Shown piece by piece: positions 25,057-35,300 of a stretch of DNA of 35,759 bases (the first letter of the stretch is position 1; every line of letters begins with the position of its first letter). The DNA lies in assembly GCA_031254805.1 (NCBI GenBank), contig JAIRTP010000020.1:1-35759 (forward strand). The letters are read 5' to 3'. The DNA is from Bacteroidales bacterium. Its GTDB lineage: Bacteria; Bacteroidota; Bacteroidia; Bacteroidales; WRLA01. The notes under the pieces are model-generated. The model was not told the origin of the DNA, ran no database searches, and saw nothing but the letters and a program-made list of their open reading frames with translations. The translations under genes were made by a program, and so were the position numbers.

Positions 25057-26580
25057 ATGATGCAAATATCTTTTAATCTTTCGTTTTTCATCTTTCGGCT
25101 GTCGCGATGTTATGTTTTTGCATTTTTATGCTTGTCTGTTGTTTTGCTTAACGCTCAGGATACGTTAGTTTTGAATCTGAATGACGCCATACAGCGAAGT
25201 ATTTCCAATTCTGTCGATGCTGTTGTCGCTAAAAATGAATATAAATCGAGTTATTGGAGTTATCGAACATATAAAGCGGAGTTACTTCCCGAATTGGCTT
25301 TTGACGTCATGCTTCCTTATTATTCCAAATCGTACAACTCTTATCAAAATGAAGACGGCAGTTATACTTTTGTCGAGAACGATTACAGCATTTTGGATGC
25401 GGGATTATCCATTTCGCAGAATATTCCCTTTACCGGCGGCGTAATTTCAATAGAAAGCAGTTTGGAACGATTGCAACAATATGGAGAAAACGGGTCGAAG
25501 AATTTTATGGCGGCGCCTTTTTCAATTACTTTGGAGCAGCCGCTCAATGGATATAATCGTATTCGCTGGTTACAGAGAATAGAGCCGGTGAAGTATAAAG
25601 AAGCAGAACAAAAGTTGGTCGCCGACATGGAAGATGTCGCTCATCAGGCTATTCAATATTATTTTAACCTTTTGCTAGGCCAGATTAATTTAGAAATAGC
25701 CGAACAAAACCTGAAAAATTCGGAGAAAATATACGCTATTGCTGAAGCAAAACGGAAAATAGGACAAATATCGGAGAACGATCTGTTGCAACTCGGAGTT
25801 TCTTTATTGAAGGCGGAGTCATATATGACCGATGCGCAAGCTTCGTTTGCAGCAAGAATGTTCCAACTGCGCTCTTTTCTCGGATATGGAGAAGAGACGG
25901 TTTTGAAACCGATCATTCCGGAGCTTTTTGCTGAAGAAATTCCCCGGTTGGATTATTATGAAACGTTGACATTGGCGAATGAAAATAATGCATTTACCCA
26001 AAATATTCAACGGCGATTGTTGGAAACGTCGCACGATGTAAGCCAAGCTAAGGCTGATCGTTGGGAAGCCTCTTTGTTTCTCTCTTTTGGGATGTCAAAT
26101 CAAGATCAACTTTTTACAGAGATTTATCATATTGATAATTGGCGCGATCATCAAATCGTCAATTTAGGCATTCGCGCTCCGATCGTGGATTGGGGCAAAA
26201 AAAAGGGAAAAGTGAAAATTGCCGAAGCCAATCGCGAAGTGGTAACTTCCCGGATCGAAAAAGAGAAAATTGATTTTAATCAGACGATCTTTCTGACGGT
26301 ACAAAATTTCAACAATCAATCCAAGCAACTATTATTGGCTAAAGAAACTGACGAAATCGCTCAAAAACGTTATCAAACCTCGATCGAAGCATTTATTTTA
26401 GGTAAAATAGACGTTTTAAACCTAAACGACGCGCAATCCTCTAAAGATGAAGCAAGGCGCAACTATATTGAGCAAATGTTCTATTTATGGTCTTATTATT
26501 ATCAAATACGGGCGTTAACATTGTATGATTTTGTCAATGGAAAAGAGTTGACCGTCGCGCATGAAGATTATCTGCAATAA
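25057..26580 (+). CDS. TolC-type outer membrane channel of the exporter
   Basis: I take the ATG at 25057 (507 residues); the frame is open back to a TTG at 24997, but MMQISFNLSFFIF to CLSVVLLNAQ gives a good signal peptide from 25057 (25060 is equally possible). The mature protein has the two-repeat outer membrane efflux pattern: IAEAKRKIGQISENDLLQLG and, near the end, RYQTSIEAFILGKIDVLNLN, each with a long coiled coil. A GG turn (IPFTGGVISIESSLERLQQY) and the following beta-rich part fit the barrel. It completes the tripartite pump encoded by the four genes before it. Confidence 0.9.
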   Translation: MMQISFNLSFFIFRLSRCYVFAFLCLSVVLLNAQDTLVLNLNDAIQRSISNSVDAVVAKNEYKSSYWSYRTYKAELLPELAFDVMLPYYSKSYNSYQNEDGSYTFVENDYSILDAGLSISQNIPFTGGVISIESSLERLQQYGENGSKNFMAAPFSITLEQPLNGYNRIRWLQRIEPVKYKEAEQKLVADMEDVAHQAIQYYFNLLLGQINLEIAEQNLKNSEKIYAIAEAKRKIGQISENDLLQLGVSLLKAESYMTDAQASFAARMFQLRSFLGYGEETVLKPIIPELFAEEIPRLDYYETLTLANENNAFTQNIQRRLLETSHDVSQAKADRWEASLFLSFGMSNQDQLFTEIYHIDNWRDHQIVNLGIRAPIVDWGKKKGKVKIAEANREVVTSRIEKEKIDFNQTIFLTVQNFNNQSKQLLLAKETDEIAQKRYQTSIEAFILGKIDVLNLNDAQSSKDEARRNYIEQMFYLWSYYYQIRALTLYDFVNGKELTVAHEDYLQ

Positions 26581-26625
26581 AGCGATAACGTTGTGAAGAG
26601 ATGTCAAGGCGTTTTATTAATTTCT

Positions 26626-26633
26626 TATATTTG
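26626..26633 (+). promoter_or_regulatory. -7 promoter box of the response regulator gene (TATATTTG)
   Basis: TATATTTG is an exact TAnnTTTG match whose last base lies five bases before the ATG at 26639. Transcription would begin at or next to the start codon, so the mRNA could be leaderless. No TTTG is present at the -33 position. Confidence 0.45.
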
Positions 26634-26638
26634 CATGA

Positions 26639-28006
26639 ATGAGTAGAGAGAAAAAATTGATTTTGGTTTGTGATGATGACGCGGCGGTAAGATCTTCATT
26701 GAGTTTGGTATTGCATCGAGCGGATTATGACGTGGCAACAGTTGCTACGCCGACTGAAGCTATTGATTTTGTGAAGAAAACAGAGCCGCACCTCATACTG
26801 ATGGATATGAATTACGGTCAAAGCGCAAGCGGCGAAGAGGGACTTATTTTACTACGTCAAGTGAAAATATTTCGCCCTGATACGCCTGTTATTTTGATTA
26901 CGGCATGGGGTTCTATATCTTTGGCAGTAAAAGGAATACAAGCGGGATCCTTTGATTTTATTACAAAACCGTGGAACAACTTAACGCTATTAAAGTCCAT
27001 TGAAACAGCCATTCAGCTTAACCACGAAAATCGATCGCATAATGTGTTGTCGGATAAAGAGATGCATTACAATAAAATCGTGGGTAAATCGCCTCTTTTA
27101 TTAAATATATTCAACACGATCGAACGGATTGCCAAGACGAATGCTCCGGTATTGATCATAGGAGAAAGCGGAACGGGAAAAGAGTTGATCGCAGAAGCTA
27201 TTCATGAAAACAGTAACCGGCGAAATAAACCTTTTGTAAAGGTCAACTTAGGCGGAATTTCTCAATCGCTCTTTGAAAGCGAGATGTTTGGGCATAAAAA
27301 GGGAGCTTTCACGGATGCGCATTACGACCGGATCGGGCGTTTTGAAATGGCGAATAAAGGAACGATATTTTTGGACGAAATTGGCGATTTGGATTTGTCG
27401 TCGCAGGTAAAATTATTACGTGTTTTACAAGACCAGACTTTTGAATCGTTGGGAGACAGCCGTCCAAAACAAGTTGATGTGCGGGTTATCAGCGCAACCA
27501 ATCGCAATCTTGGCGAGATGGTCATAAAAGGAGCTTTTCGAGAAGATCTGTTTTATCGTATCAATTTGATTACCATTCGCGTTCCGGCATTGCGTGAACG
27601 TTTAGAGGATATTCCGCTTTTGGCAAATTTTTTTGCTAAAAAACAAGCGGATATTAATAAACAGGGAAAGATAGAACTCTCCCCAGACGCTATTTCATTT
27701 CTCAAAAGCCTGCTTTATCCCGGAAATATACGGGAATTGAAAAATCTGATCGACAGAACAATTTTAGTTTCGGGAAAAAATATATTGACGGAAGCTGATT
27801 TTAAGGAACAATATAATAGTATTCCTCACAACTCGGAAATCCTTTCCGATTCTATTTATCCTTTGGAAGAGCTTGAAAAAAGCATGATCGTCAAGGCGAT
27901 GGAGCTATATGGCGGAAATTTGTCAAAAGTGGCGACAGCTTTGGGGTTGACAAGGCAATCGTTGTATCGAAGGTTGGAAAAATATGGAATAACAATAGAA
28001 AATTGA
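26639..28006 (+). CDS. Sigma-54-dependent response regulator (NtrC family)
   Basis: This 455-residue protein has three domains. The receiver (1-125) has the acidic pair D12/D13, phospho-acceptor D56 in LILMDMNYG, T88 and K110. The AAA+ sigma-54 activation domain (about 145-375) has Walker A GESGTGK (175-181), the sigma-54 contact loop GAFTDA (222-227, consensus GAFTGA), and Walker B TIFLDE. The Fis-type helix-turn-helix at the end is GNLSKVATALGLTRQSLYRR. It should bind an upstream site as an oligomer and activate sigma-54 promoters, with the exporter genes just upstream the obvious candidates. The start is fixed because ILVCDDD begins at residue 8. The stop overlaps the start of the kinase gene. 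Confidence 0.95.
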   Translation: MSREKKLILVCDDDAAVRSSLSLVLHRADYDVATVATPTEAIDFVKKTEPHLILMDMNYGQSASGEEGLILLRQVKIFRPDTPVILITAWGSISLAVKGIQAGSFDFITKPWNNLTLLKSIETAIQLNHENRSHNVLSDKEMHYNKIVGKSPLLLNIFNTIERIAKTNAPVLIIGESGTGKELIAEAIHENSNRRNKPFVKVNLGGISQSLFESEMFGHKKGAFTDAHYDRIGRFEMANKGTIFLDEIGDLDLSSQVKLLRVLQDQTFESLGDSRPKQVDVRVISATNRNLGEMVIKGAFREDLFYRINLITIRVPALRERLEDIPLLANFFAKKQADINKQGKIELSPDAISFLKSLLYPGNIRELKNLIDRTILVSGKNILTEADFKEQYNSIPHNSEILSDSIYPLEELEKSMIVKAMELYGGNLSKVATALGLTRQSLYRRLEKYGITIEN

Positions 28007-29337
28007 AAAATTGTTCATTAATTGTGAAATCAAAAATACTTTTCTGGATATTGGCCTTATTGGTGTTTGGTTCGTTGACAGTCGGCGGATTTCTTTTTAT
28101 CAAAACCGATATTTATAAATTTCTTCTTATTGAATGTATTGCCATTCTCGCCATTATATTTTTTGTTGTATTGTATATCAGACTTATAAAGCCGTACCAA
28201 ATTATATCTTCGGGGATGGATTTGATTAAAGAACAAGATTTTTCGAGCCGATTGCGTCTTATCGCTAATAGCGAAGCCAACAAATTGATAGAGATTTTCA
28301 ACAAAATGATGGAGCAATTGCGCGATGAACGATTACAAGTGAGGGAGAAAAATAGATTTTTAGATCTACTTATCAAGGCTTCTCCACAAGGCGTTATTAT
28401 TCTTGATTTTGATAATAATATCTCCGAGATCAATCCCGCGGGGCTTAGGTTGTTAAATATCTCTGATATTAATTTGGTTAAAGGCAAACAAATTCGAGAT
28501 TCGGGAATTCCAATAGCAGAAGCGTTGGCGTCAATACATTCTGACGAAGACGCCATTATCCGAGGAATGGGAATTGTCATGTATCGTTGCTCGCGTTCTT
28601 CATTTTTAGATCGAGGCTTTGCGCATCCTTTTATTCTTATCGAAGAGCTGACTCATGAACTGCTTAAAACGGAAAAAAAATCCTACGAAGGCGTTATACG
28701 AATGATGGCTCACGAAGTGAATAACTCTGTCGCCGCTATTAGCTCCACTTTGAATGTTATTTCCGATATCTTAAAACAAGATGAAGAAAATAAGTTGAAC
28801 GATGTGCTTCCTGCTGTTGACGCTTCTTTTGATCGTTGCCGGCATTTGAGTTCTTTCATCAGCAATTTCTCCGAAGTGGTAAAGATTCCTAAACCTATGC
28901 TTTCGGTCGTCAAAATTAATGACTTGGCGCATTCTGTGGAGGCTTTGACCGTTATAGAACTTCAAAAAAGGAATATACGAATGCATTTAGAACTTTCTCC
29001 CGATCAGCCGGAAGAAAATCTTGACAGAATACAACTTGAGCAAGTTCTTGTCAATATTGTAAAAAACGCATACGAGGCTATTGAAGAGAATGGAGATATT
29101 AAAATTGCGACGCATTCCGCGCCCTTATCAATTTCTATTTCAAATAACGGTCCGGAAATATCCGACGAAGTAATGCAAAAACTTTTCACGCCGTTTTTTA
29201 CTACAAAGTCTTCCGGACAAGGTATCGGTTTGATGTTTGTGCGTGAAGTATTATTGAATCATTCATTTAAGTTCGACTTGAAAACTAAAGACGGATGGAC
29301 GACCTTTAATATCTTTTTTGGAGATAAAAGAAGTTAA
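28003..29337 (+). CDS. Sensor histidine kinase, short-loop (intramembrane-sensing) type
   Basis: No ATG is available before the first helix. A TTG at 28003 overlaps the regulator stop (TTGA), and a GTG at 28024 is an alternative. Two helices (about 12-33 and 40-62) enclose only about six residues outside, so there is no periplasmic sensor domain. A HAMP-like linker, a PAS-like domain (ASPQGVIILDFDNNISEINP, 126-145) and the kinase core follow: H237 in RMMAHEVNNSVAAIS, N box with N351/N355, and G2 GQGIGL. The G1 box reads NNGPE where DxGxG is usual. The kinase pairs with the preceding regulator; signals are likely sensed within the membrane, possibly through the exporter. Confidence 0.92.
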   Translation: MKNCSLIVKSKILFWILALLVFGSLTVGGFLFIKTDIYKFLLIECIAILAIIFFVVLYIRLIKPYQIISSGMDLIKEQDFSSRLRLIANSEANKLIEIFNKMMEQLRDERLQVREKNRFLDLLIKASPQGVIILDFDNNISEINPAGLRLLNISDINLVKGKQIRDSGIPIAEALASIHSDEDAIIRGMGIVMYRCSRSSFLDRGFAHPFILIEELTHELLKTEKKSYEGVIRMMAHEVNNSVAAISSTLNVISDILKQDEENKLNDVLPAVDASFDRCRHLSSFISNFSEVVKIPKPMLSVVKINDLAHSVEALTVIELQKRNIRMHLELSPDQPEENLDRIQLEQVLVNIVKNAYEAIEENGDIKIATHSAPLSISISNNGPEISDEVMQKLFTPFFTTKSSGQGIGLMFVREVLLNHSFKFDLKTKDGWTTFNIFFGDKRS

Positions 29338-29503
29338 GCAACAAGCCGCGCATCTTACAGATATTTCATTTACTAAGTAAGTATGTAATAAGCCAAATTT
29401 ATCAATGTATTTTTTACGTATTTTAGCAAATTAAAAATCTGCGTTCTTATTTATGAGAGCGGAGACTATATTGTGTTTATTTTCAATATTTTAAATACTT
29501 TCT

Positions 29504-32287
29504 ATGGAATACAATTTTCAGGAAATTGAAAAAAAGTGGCAGGCGTTTTGGAAAGAAAATAATGTTTATAGGGTTGATATAGATCTTTCTCGCCCGAAAT
29601 ATTACGTATTGGATATGTTTCCGTATCCTTCGGGAGCGGGATTGCATGTCGGGCATCCGTTGGGATATATTGCATCCGATATTTATGCGCGTTATAAAAC
29701 TTTAAAAGGATACAATGCGCTTCATCCGATGGGCTACGATTCGTTCGGATTGCCGGCAGAACAATACGCCATTCAAACCGGAACGCATCCTGCCGTTACA
29801 ACTGAAAATAATATTGAAAGATATCGTAAACAACTTGACAATATTGGCTTTTCTTTTGATTGGAGTCGTGAAATAAGAACCAGCGACCCGAAATATTATA
29901 AATGGACGCAATGGGCGTTTATAAAAATGTTCCAATCGTATTACTGCTTTGACGTGAATCAAGCGCGTCCGATTGAGGAATTGGTCGATTGTTTCCAACA
30001 ACAAGGGAGCTATGGTTTAAATGTTGCTTGCGAAGAAAAAATGCTGTTCTCTGCCGAAGAGTGGAACGCTAAATCGGAACGAGAGCAACAAGAGATTTTA
30101 ATGAATTATCGGTTAGCTTATTTAGGCGATTCCATGGTGAATTGGTGTCCGCAATTGGGAACGGTTTTAGCTAACGATGAAGTTATTAACGGGCTTTCGG
30201 AGCGCGGCGGATTTCCGGTAGAACGTAAAAAGATGAAACAATGGTCTTTACGTATCACCGCCTATGCGCAACGATTGCTGGACGGGCTGGCCGCCGTCGA
30301 TTGGCCGGAACCGTTAAAAGAGATCCAAACAAACTGGATCGGAAGAAGCGAAGGCGCGTCGATGTTTTTTGAAATAAAAGGATTACAAGAAAAGATTGAA
30401 ATATTCACTACGCGCCCTGATACTATTTTCGGAGCGACATTTATGGTTTTAGCTCCGGAACATGAAGTAGTTGCGACGCTTGCAACTCCGGAATATCAAA
30501 CGCAAGTATGCGAATATGTTACTTGGGCAAAAAACCGTTCGGAAATAGAACGGATGGCTGAAAGAAAAGTCAGCGGACAATTTACGGGCGCTTACGCTAT
30601 CAATCCTTTTACGGGAAACGAGATCCCGATCTATATTGCCGATTATGTATTAATGGGTTACGGAACCGGAGCCATTATGGCTGTTCCCGCTCATGATAGC
30701 CGCGATTTTGCTTTTGCACGTCATTTTTCTCTGCCGATCATTCAGGTTGTACGTCAGCCTAATGAAAAAATCATTCCGGTTGAAGAATGGGAAGAATCTT
30801 ACGATTCAAAAGATGGAGCGATGATCAATTCGGGATTTATTAACGGCATGGAGGTAAAAAAAGCCATTTCCGCTGTTAACGACAAAATAGTTGAATTGGG
30901 TATTGGCGAGAAAAAAATCAACTATAGATTGCGCGACGCTATTTTTAGCCGTCAGCGTTATTGGGGCGAACCGATACCGGTATATTACAAAGATGGGATT
31001 CCTTATGTTTTAGATGAGAAAGAATTGCCTTTGACTTTGCCGGAAGTGGATAAATATCTTCCAACCGAAACGGGCGACCCGCCTTTGGCGCGAGCTAAAC
31101 ATTGGAAAACAAAAGAAGGATATCCGTTGGAAACTTCTACCATGCCCGGTTTTGCAGGTTCATCGGCCTATTATTTGAGATATATGGATCCGAACAATGA
31201 AACTGCGCTTTGCTCGCCTGAATCGGTAAATTATTGGCAAAATGTCGATCTTTATTTAGGAGGAAGAGAACACGCCACCGGTCATTTGATCTATTCCCGT
31301 TTTTGGAATAAATTTTTATTTGATTTGGGATTGACCTTTAATGACGAGCCTTTCAAGAAGTTGATCAACCAGGGAATGATACAGGGGCGTTCTAATTTTG
31401 TATACCGGATTGTCGGCAGCAATAAATTTGTTTCATGCAATTTGAAATCTCCATATGAAACGCAAGAATTGCATGTTGACGTAAATATTGTTTCCAATGA
31501 TATTTTGGATATTGAAAAGTTCAAAAAATGGCGTCCGGAGTTTGAAAAATCGGAATTCATTTTAGAAGACGATGGGAAATATCATTGCGGATGGGGCGTT
31601 GAAAAAATGGGAAAACGTTACCACAATGTCGTTAATCCTGACGATATTGCAGAAAGATACGGAGCAGATACGTTACGTTTGTATGAAATGTTTTTAGGGC
31701 CTTTGGAGCAATCAAAACCTTGGGATACAAATGGGATTGAAGGCGTTTTCAGGTTTTTAAAGAAATTTTGGAGGCTTTTTCACAATGAAAATTACGAATT
31801 CTGCGTTTCTGAAGAGATCGCCGTCAAAGAAGAGTTGAAGGTTTTACATAAAACGATCAAAAAGATTGAAGAAGATATTGAGCGTTTTTCTTTCAATACG
31901 GCGGTTAGCGCATTTATGATCTGCATCAACGAATTGACCGATTTGAAATGTAATAAAAGGGAAATTTTAGAGCCGTTAACGATTTTAATATCTTCCTTTG
32001 CGCCGCATATTGCAGAGGAGTTGTGGAGCCTTTTAGGACATTCGGCTTCCGTAACAAAAGCGGCGTTTCCGAAATTTAATGAAGCGTATCTCGTGGAAAA
32101 TTCTTTTGAATATCCGGTTTCTATTAATGGAAAGACAAGATTTAAACTGTCGCTTCCGATAGACGCGCCCATTTCCGATATTGAAAAAGCGGCATTGGCA
32201 ACAGAAGAGGTAAAAAAATGGATTGAAGGAAAACAGGTGCGAAAAGTAATCGTCGTTCCGAAAAAAATCATTAATATTGTCGTATAA
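29504..32287 (+). CDS. leuS: Leucyl-tRNA synthetase
   Basis: This 927-residue class I synthetase charges tRNA-Leu. The HIGH motif is HVGH (48-51) in [15 protein letters not shown]. The CP1 editing domain has [20 protein letters not shown] and [19 protein letters not shown]. The anticodon-binding and C-terminal parts end with [17 protein letters not shown]. The KMSKS loop is K701-M-G-K-R705, followed by the family stretch [20 protein letters not shown], so the serine before the second lysine is glycine. M702, K701 and K704 remain, and the rest is intact, so it is most likely active. It has its own 166-bp upstream gap and is 51 nt from the next gene. Confidence 0.97.
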   Translation: MEYNFQEIEKKWQAFWKENNVYRVDIDLSRPKYYVLDMFPYPSGAGLHVGHPLGYIASDIYARYKTLKGYNALHPMGYDSFGLPAEQYAIQTGTHPAVTTENNIERYRKQLDNIGFSFDWSREIRTSDPKYYKWTQWAFIKMFQSYYCFDVNQARPIEELVDCFQQQGSYGLNVACEEKMLFSAEEWNAKSEREQQEILMNYRLAYLGDSMVNWCPQLGTVLANDEVINGLSERGGFPVERKKMKQWSLRITAYAQRLLDGLAAVDWPEPLKEIQTNWIGRSEGASMFFEIKGLQEKIEIFTTRPDTIFGATFMVLAPEHEVVATLATPEYQTQVCEYVTWAKNRSEIERMAERKVSGQFTGAYAINPFTGNEIPIYIADYVLMGYGTGAIMAVPAHDSRDFAFARHFSLPIIQVVRQPNEKIIPVEEWEESYDSKDGAMINSGFINGMEVKKAISAVNDKIVELGIGEKKINYRLRDAIFSRQRYWGEPIPVYYKDGIPYVLDEKELPLTLPEVDKYLPTETGDPPLARAKHWKTKEGYPLETSTMPGFAGSSAYYLRYMDPNNETALCSPESVNYWQNVDLYLGGREHATGHLIYSRFWNKFLFDLGLTFNDEPFKKLINQGMIQGRSNFVYRIVGSNKFVSCNLKSPYETQELHVDVNIVSNDILDIEKFKKWRPEFEKSEFILEDDGKYHCGWGVEKMGKRYHNVVNPDDIAERYGADTLRLYEMFLGPLEQSKPWDTNGIEGVFRFLKKFWRLFHNENYEFCVSEEIAVKEELKVLHKTIKKIEEDIERFSFNTAVSAFMICINELTDLKCNKREILEPLTILISSFAPHIAEELWSLLGHSASVTKAAFPKFNEAYLVENSFEYPVSINGKTRFKLSLPIDAPISDIEKAALATEEVKKWIEGKQVRKVIVVPKKIINIVV

Positions 32288-32338
32288 TCGACGTTACAAT
32301 TTTATCATTAGAGAATATTAAAATATATTTGAAATATT

Positions 32339-35300
32339 ATGGAAAAGAATTATTGCAGACTCAATAACATCATCGGATGGCTGATATTTGCTATTGCCGC
32401 ATTTGTATATCTCTCGACCATGCAACGTACTGTAAGTTGGTGGGATTGCGGCGAGTTTATCTCGACAACCTATAAATTAGAAGTTCCTCATCCGCCGGGA
32501 AATCCGACTTTTCAATTGATCGGGAGAATTTTTACATTATTCGCTTTCGGCGATGCGACAAAGGTCGCCATGATGATCAATACCATGTCGGCGTTGTGCA
32601 GCGCTTTCACGATCTTGTTCCTGTTTTGGTCGATCACATTGCTGGGAAGAAAGATTGTTGAGAAAAACGGCGTCATAACCGAATCTAACAGTTGGATGAT
32701 TTTCGGAGCGGGAATCATTGGCGCTTTAATCTATACGTTTACCGATACTTTTTGGTTCTCAGCCGTAGAAGGAGAGGTTTATGCGATGTCTTCGTTCTTT
32801 ACGGCCTTTGTTTTCTGGGCGATATTGCGTTGGGATAGAGAAGCGGATCAGCCTAATTCTTCGCGATGGTTGATCTTATCGACATTTCTTATCGGGCTTG
32901 CTATTGGAGCGCATTTGCTGAACATTCTGACCGTTCCGACTATGGCTTACGTTGTTTATTACAGAAAATTCAATCGCCGCGACTGGAAAGGATGGTTTCT
33001 TACGGGCGTTATTTCTCTTATATTGGTGGCTTTCATCATGTATATCGTTATTCCTTGGACGGTTCAGTTGGCAGGATATTTTGAATTATTCTTTGTCAAC
33101 ATATTGCGCCTCCCATTTAATATTGGAACGATCGTCTATTTTATCCTGCTTATTGGAGGGATTGTATTCGGCATTTGGTATACGCAGAAAAAAGGGAAAG
33201 CTCTTGCTAATACAATAATGCTTTGCTTTGCTTTCTTATTAATAGGATATTCTTCATTTTTCTCCATTGTGATTCGCGCTAACGAAACGCTCCCGATTAA
33301 TATGAATGAACCGAAAGATGCGTTGAGTATGGTTTCCTATCTGAACCGCGATCAATATGGTACAAGACCTTTAATTTACGGAGAATATTACAACAGCCCC
33401 ATTAGAATTGATTATCAAAAGTTGGATTATGCAAAGAAAGATGGAGCGCCTATTTATTATAAAAACAAAGAGACAAAGAGATATGACATGATAGCGCGCG
33501 GCAATCCGCAATATGAATATGAACCTGATTTTTGCACTGTTTTCCCGCGTATGTATAGCGGTCATTATCCGGGACAGGAGATGCATGTAGAAGCATATAA
33601 AGAGTGGGGAAAGATTAAAGGAAGAAGTATTTCTTATAACGATCCGGTGGAAGGACAACGCCGTATTGTAAAACCTACTTTTGGGGAAAATTTGCGTTTC
33701 TTCTTTAGATATCAGATCAATCATATGTATTGGAGATATTTTATGTGGAATTTCTCCGGAAGGCAAAATGATACGCAAGGACATGGCTCGCCTTTTGATG
33801 GGAATTGGATCACAGGATTTGACGGCTTGGATAAAGGAAAAGTCGGAACGCAAAGAGATCTCCCCGACTCCATGAAAAGTACCTCTAACAATAAATATTA
33901 TTTATTACCTTTTATTTTAGGATTGATCGGATTGTTCTATCATATTCATACGGATAAACGTAATTCTTGGGTGGTATTTTTGCTCTTTTTTATGACCGGA
34001 CTGGCCATTATCATTTACCTGAATCAAGCGCCATATCAGCCGCGGGAACGGGATTATGCTTATGCCGGTTCGTTTTATGCTTTCTGTATTTGGATTGGAT
34101 TTTCGGTCATGTGCATTGCTTCATATTTAGCAAAATATGTTAAAGAAAAACCGGCGGCGTTGATAACTACGATTGTACTGCTAGGCGTTCCTATATTAAT
34201 GGCGCAACAAAATTGGGACGACCACAATCGTTCTAAAAATCATGCTGCCCATGATTACGGCGCGAATTATTTGATGTCATGTCCGCCGAACGCCATATTA
34301 TTTACAAACGGCGATAACGACACCTATCCTTTATGGTATGCGCAAGAGGTGGAAGGCATTCGCACCGACGTAAGAGTTATTAATTACCAATTAAGCGCAG
34401 GAGCTTGGTATGCCAATCAAATGGCTCATAAAATCAATAATTCCGAAAAATTACCTCTTACGCTTTCAACCGATCAATATCGACACGGAGATTATGATCA
34501 AATCTTTTTGTCTAACCGCCCTAATTTGCCGCCTGTGCTGTTGAAAGAAGGAATTGATTTTATCGCTAATCCTAAAAATCAGAAAATGTTATTGTCGCAA
34601 GGCATACCCACAAAAAAATTCTTACTTCCGGTTGATCGAGATAAAATATTACGTTCGGGATTAATTTCCGAGGAAGAATATATTAAAAGCGAACATGTGA
34701 TCCCTTTAACTATTCCCGATTCTAAAAACGGATTATTCAAACATGAATTACTTTTCCTCGATTTCTTATCTACTAATGACTGGGAACGCCCTATCTGTTT
34801 TACCAGTCCCGGAATTATTGCTAATCTTGTTCCTCTTGCTCCTTATTTTCATTTAGTTGGCTCCGTTTATCAACTGCTTCCTTATAAAGGCGATTCGTAT
34901 TCCATTTTTGGCAACTTAGGAAATGTGCGAATTGATTCTGCGTATCAATTCTTTATGGAAGAGTTCAAATCGGGAGATTTAGAAAAATCTGGCGTAGAAA
35001 TAGACGCTGAAAGTAAATTTGCAATTCGTTTTCCAAAACAACAATTAGCGATCTTGGCTGATGCATTGCAAAATAATAAAGATACTGTTCGCACTTTAAA
35101 AGTGGTTGATAAATATTTGGAATTGTTCCCGCTTGATCGTATCTCGTCGTTTTCCTCTAACGACGCTTATATGGGGAAAGCATGTTTGGATGTAGGAGAT
35201 CGAGAAAAAGGAGAGAAATTGATTGTAGACGTCTTTAATCAGCAAAAAGGAGAGATTGATTATATTACGCGACAAAGAAATTGGGGAACAAATGCAAAAC

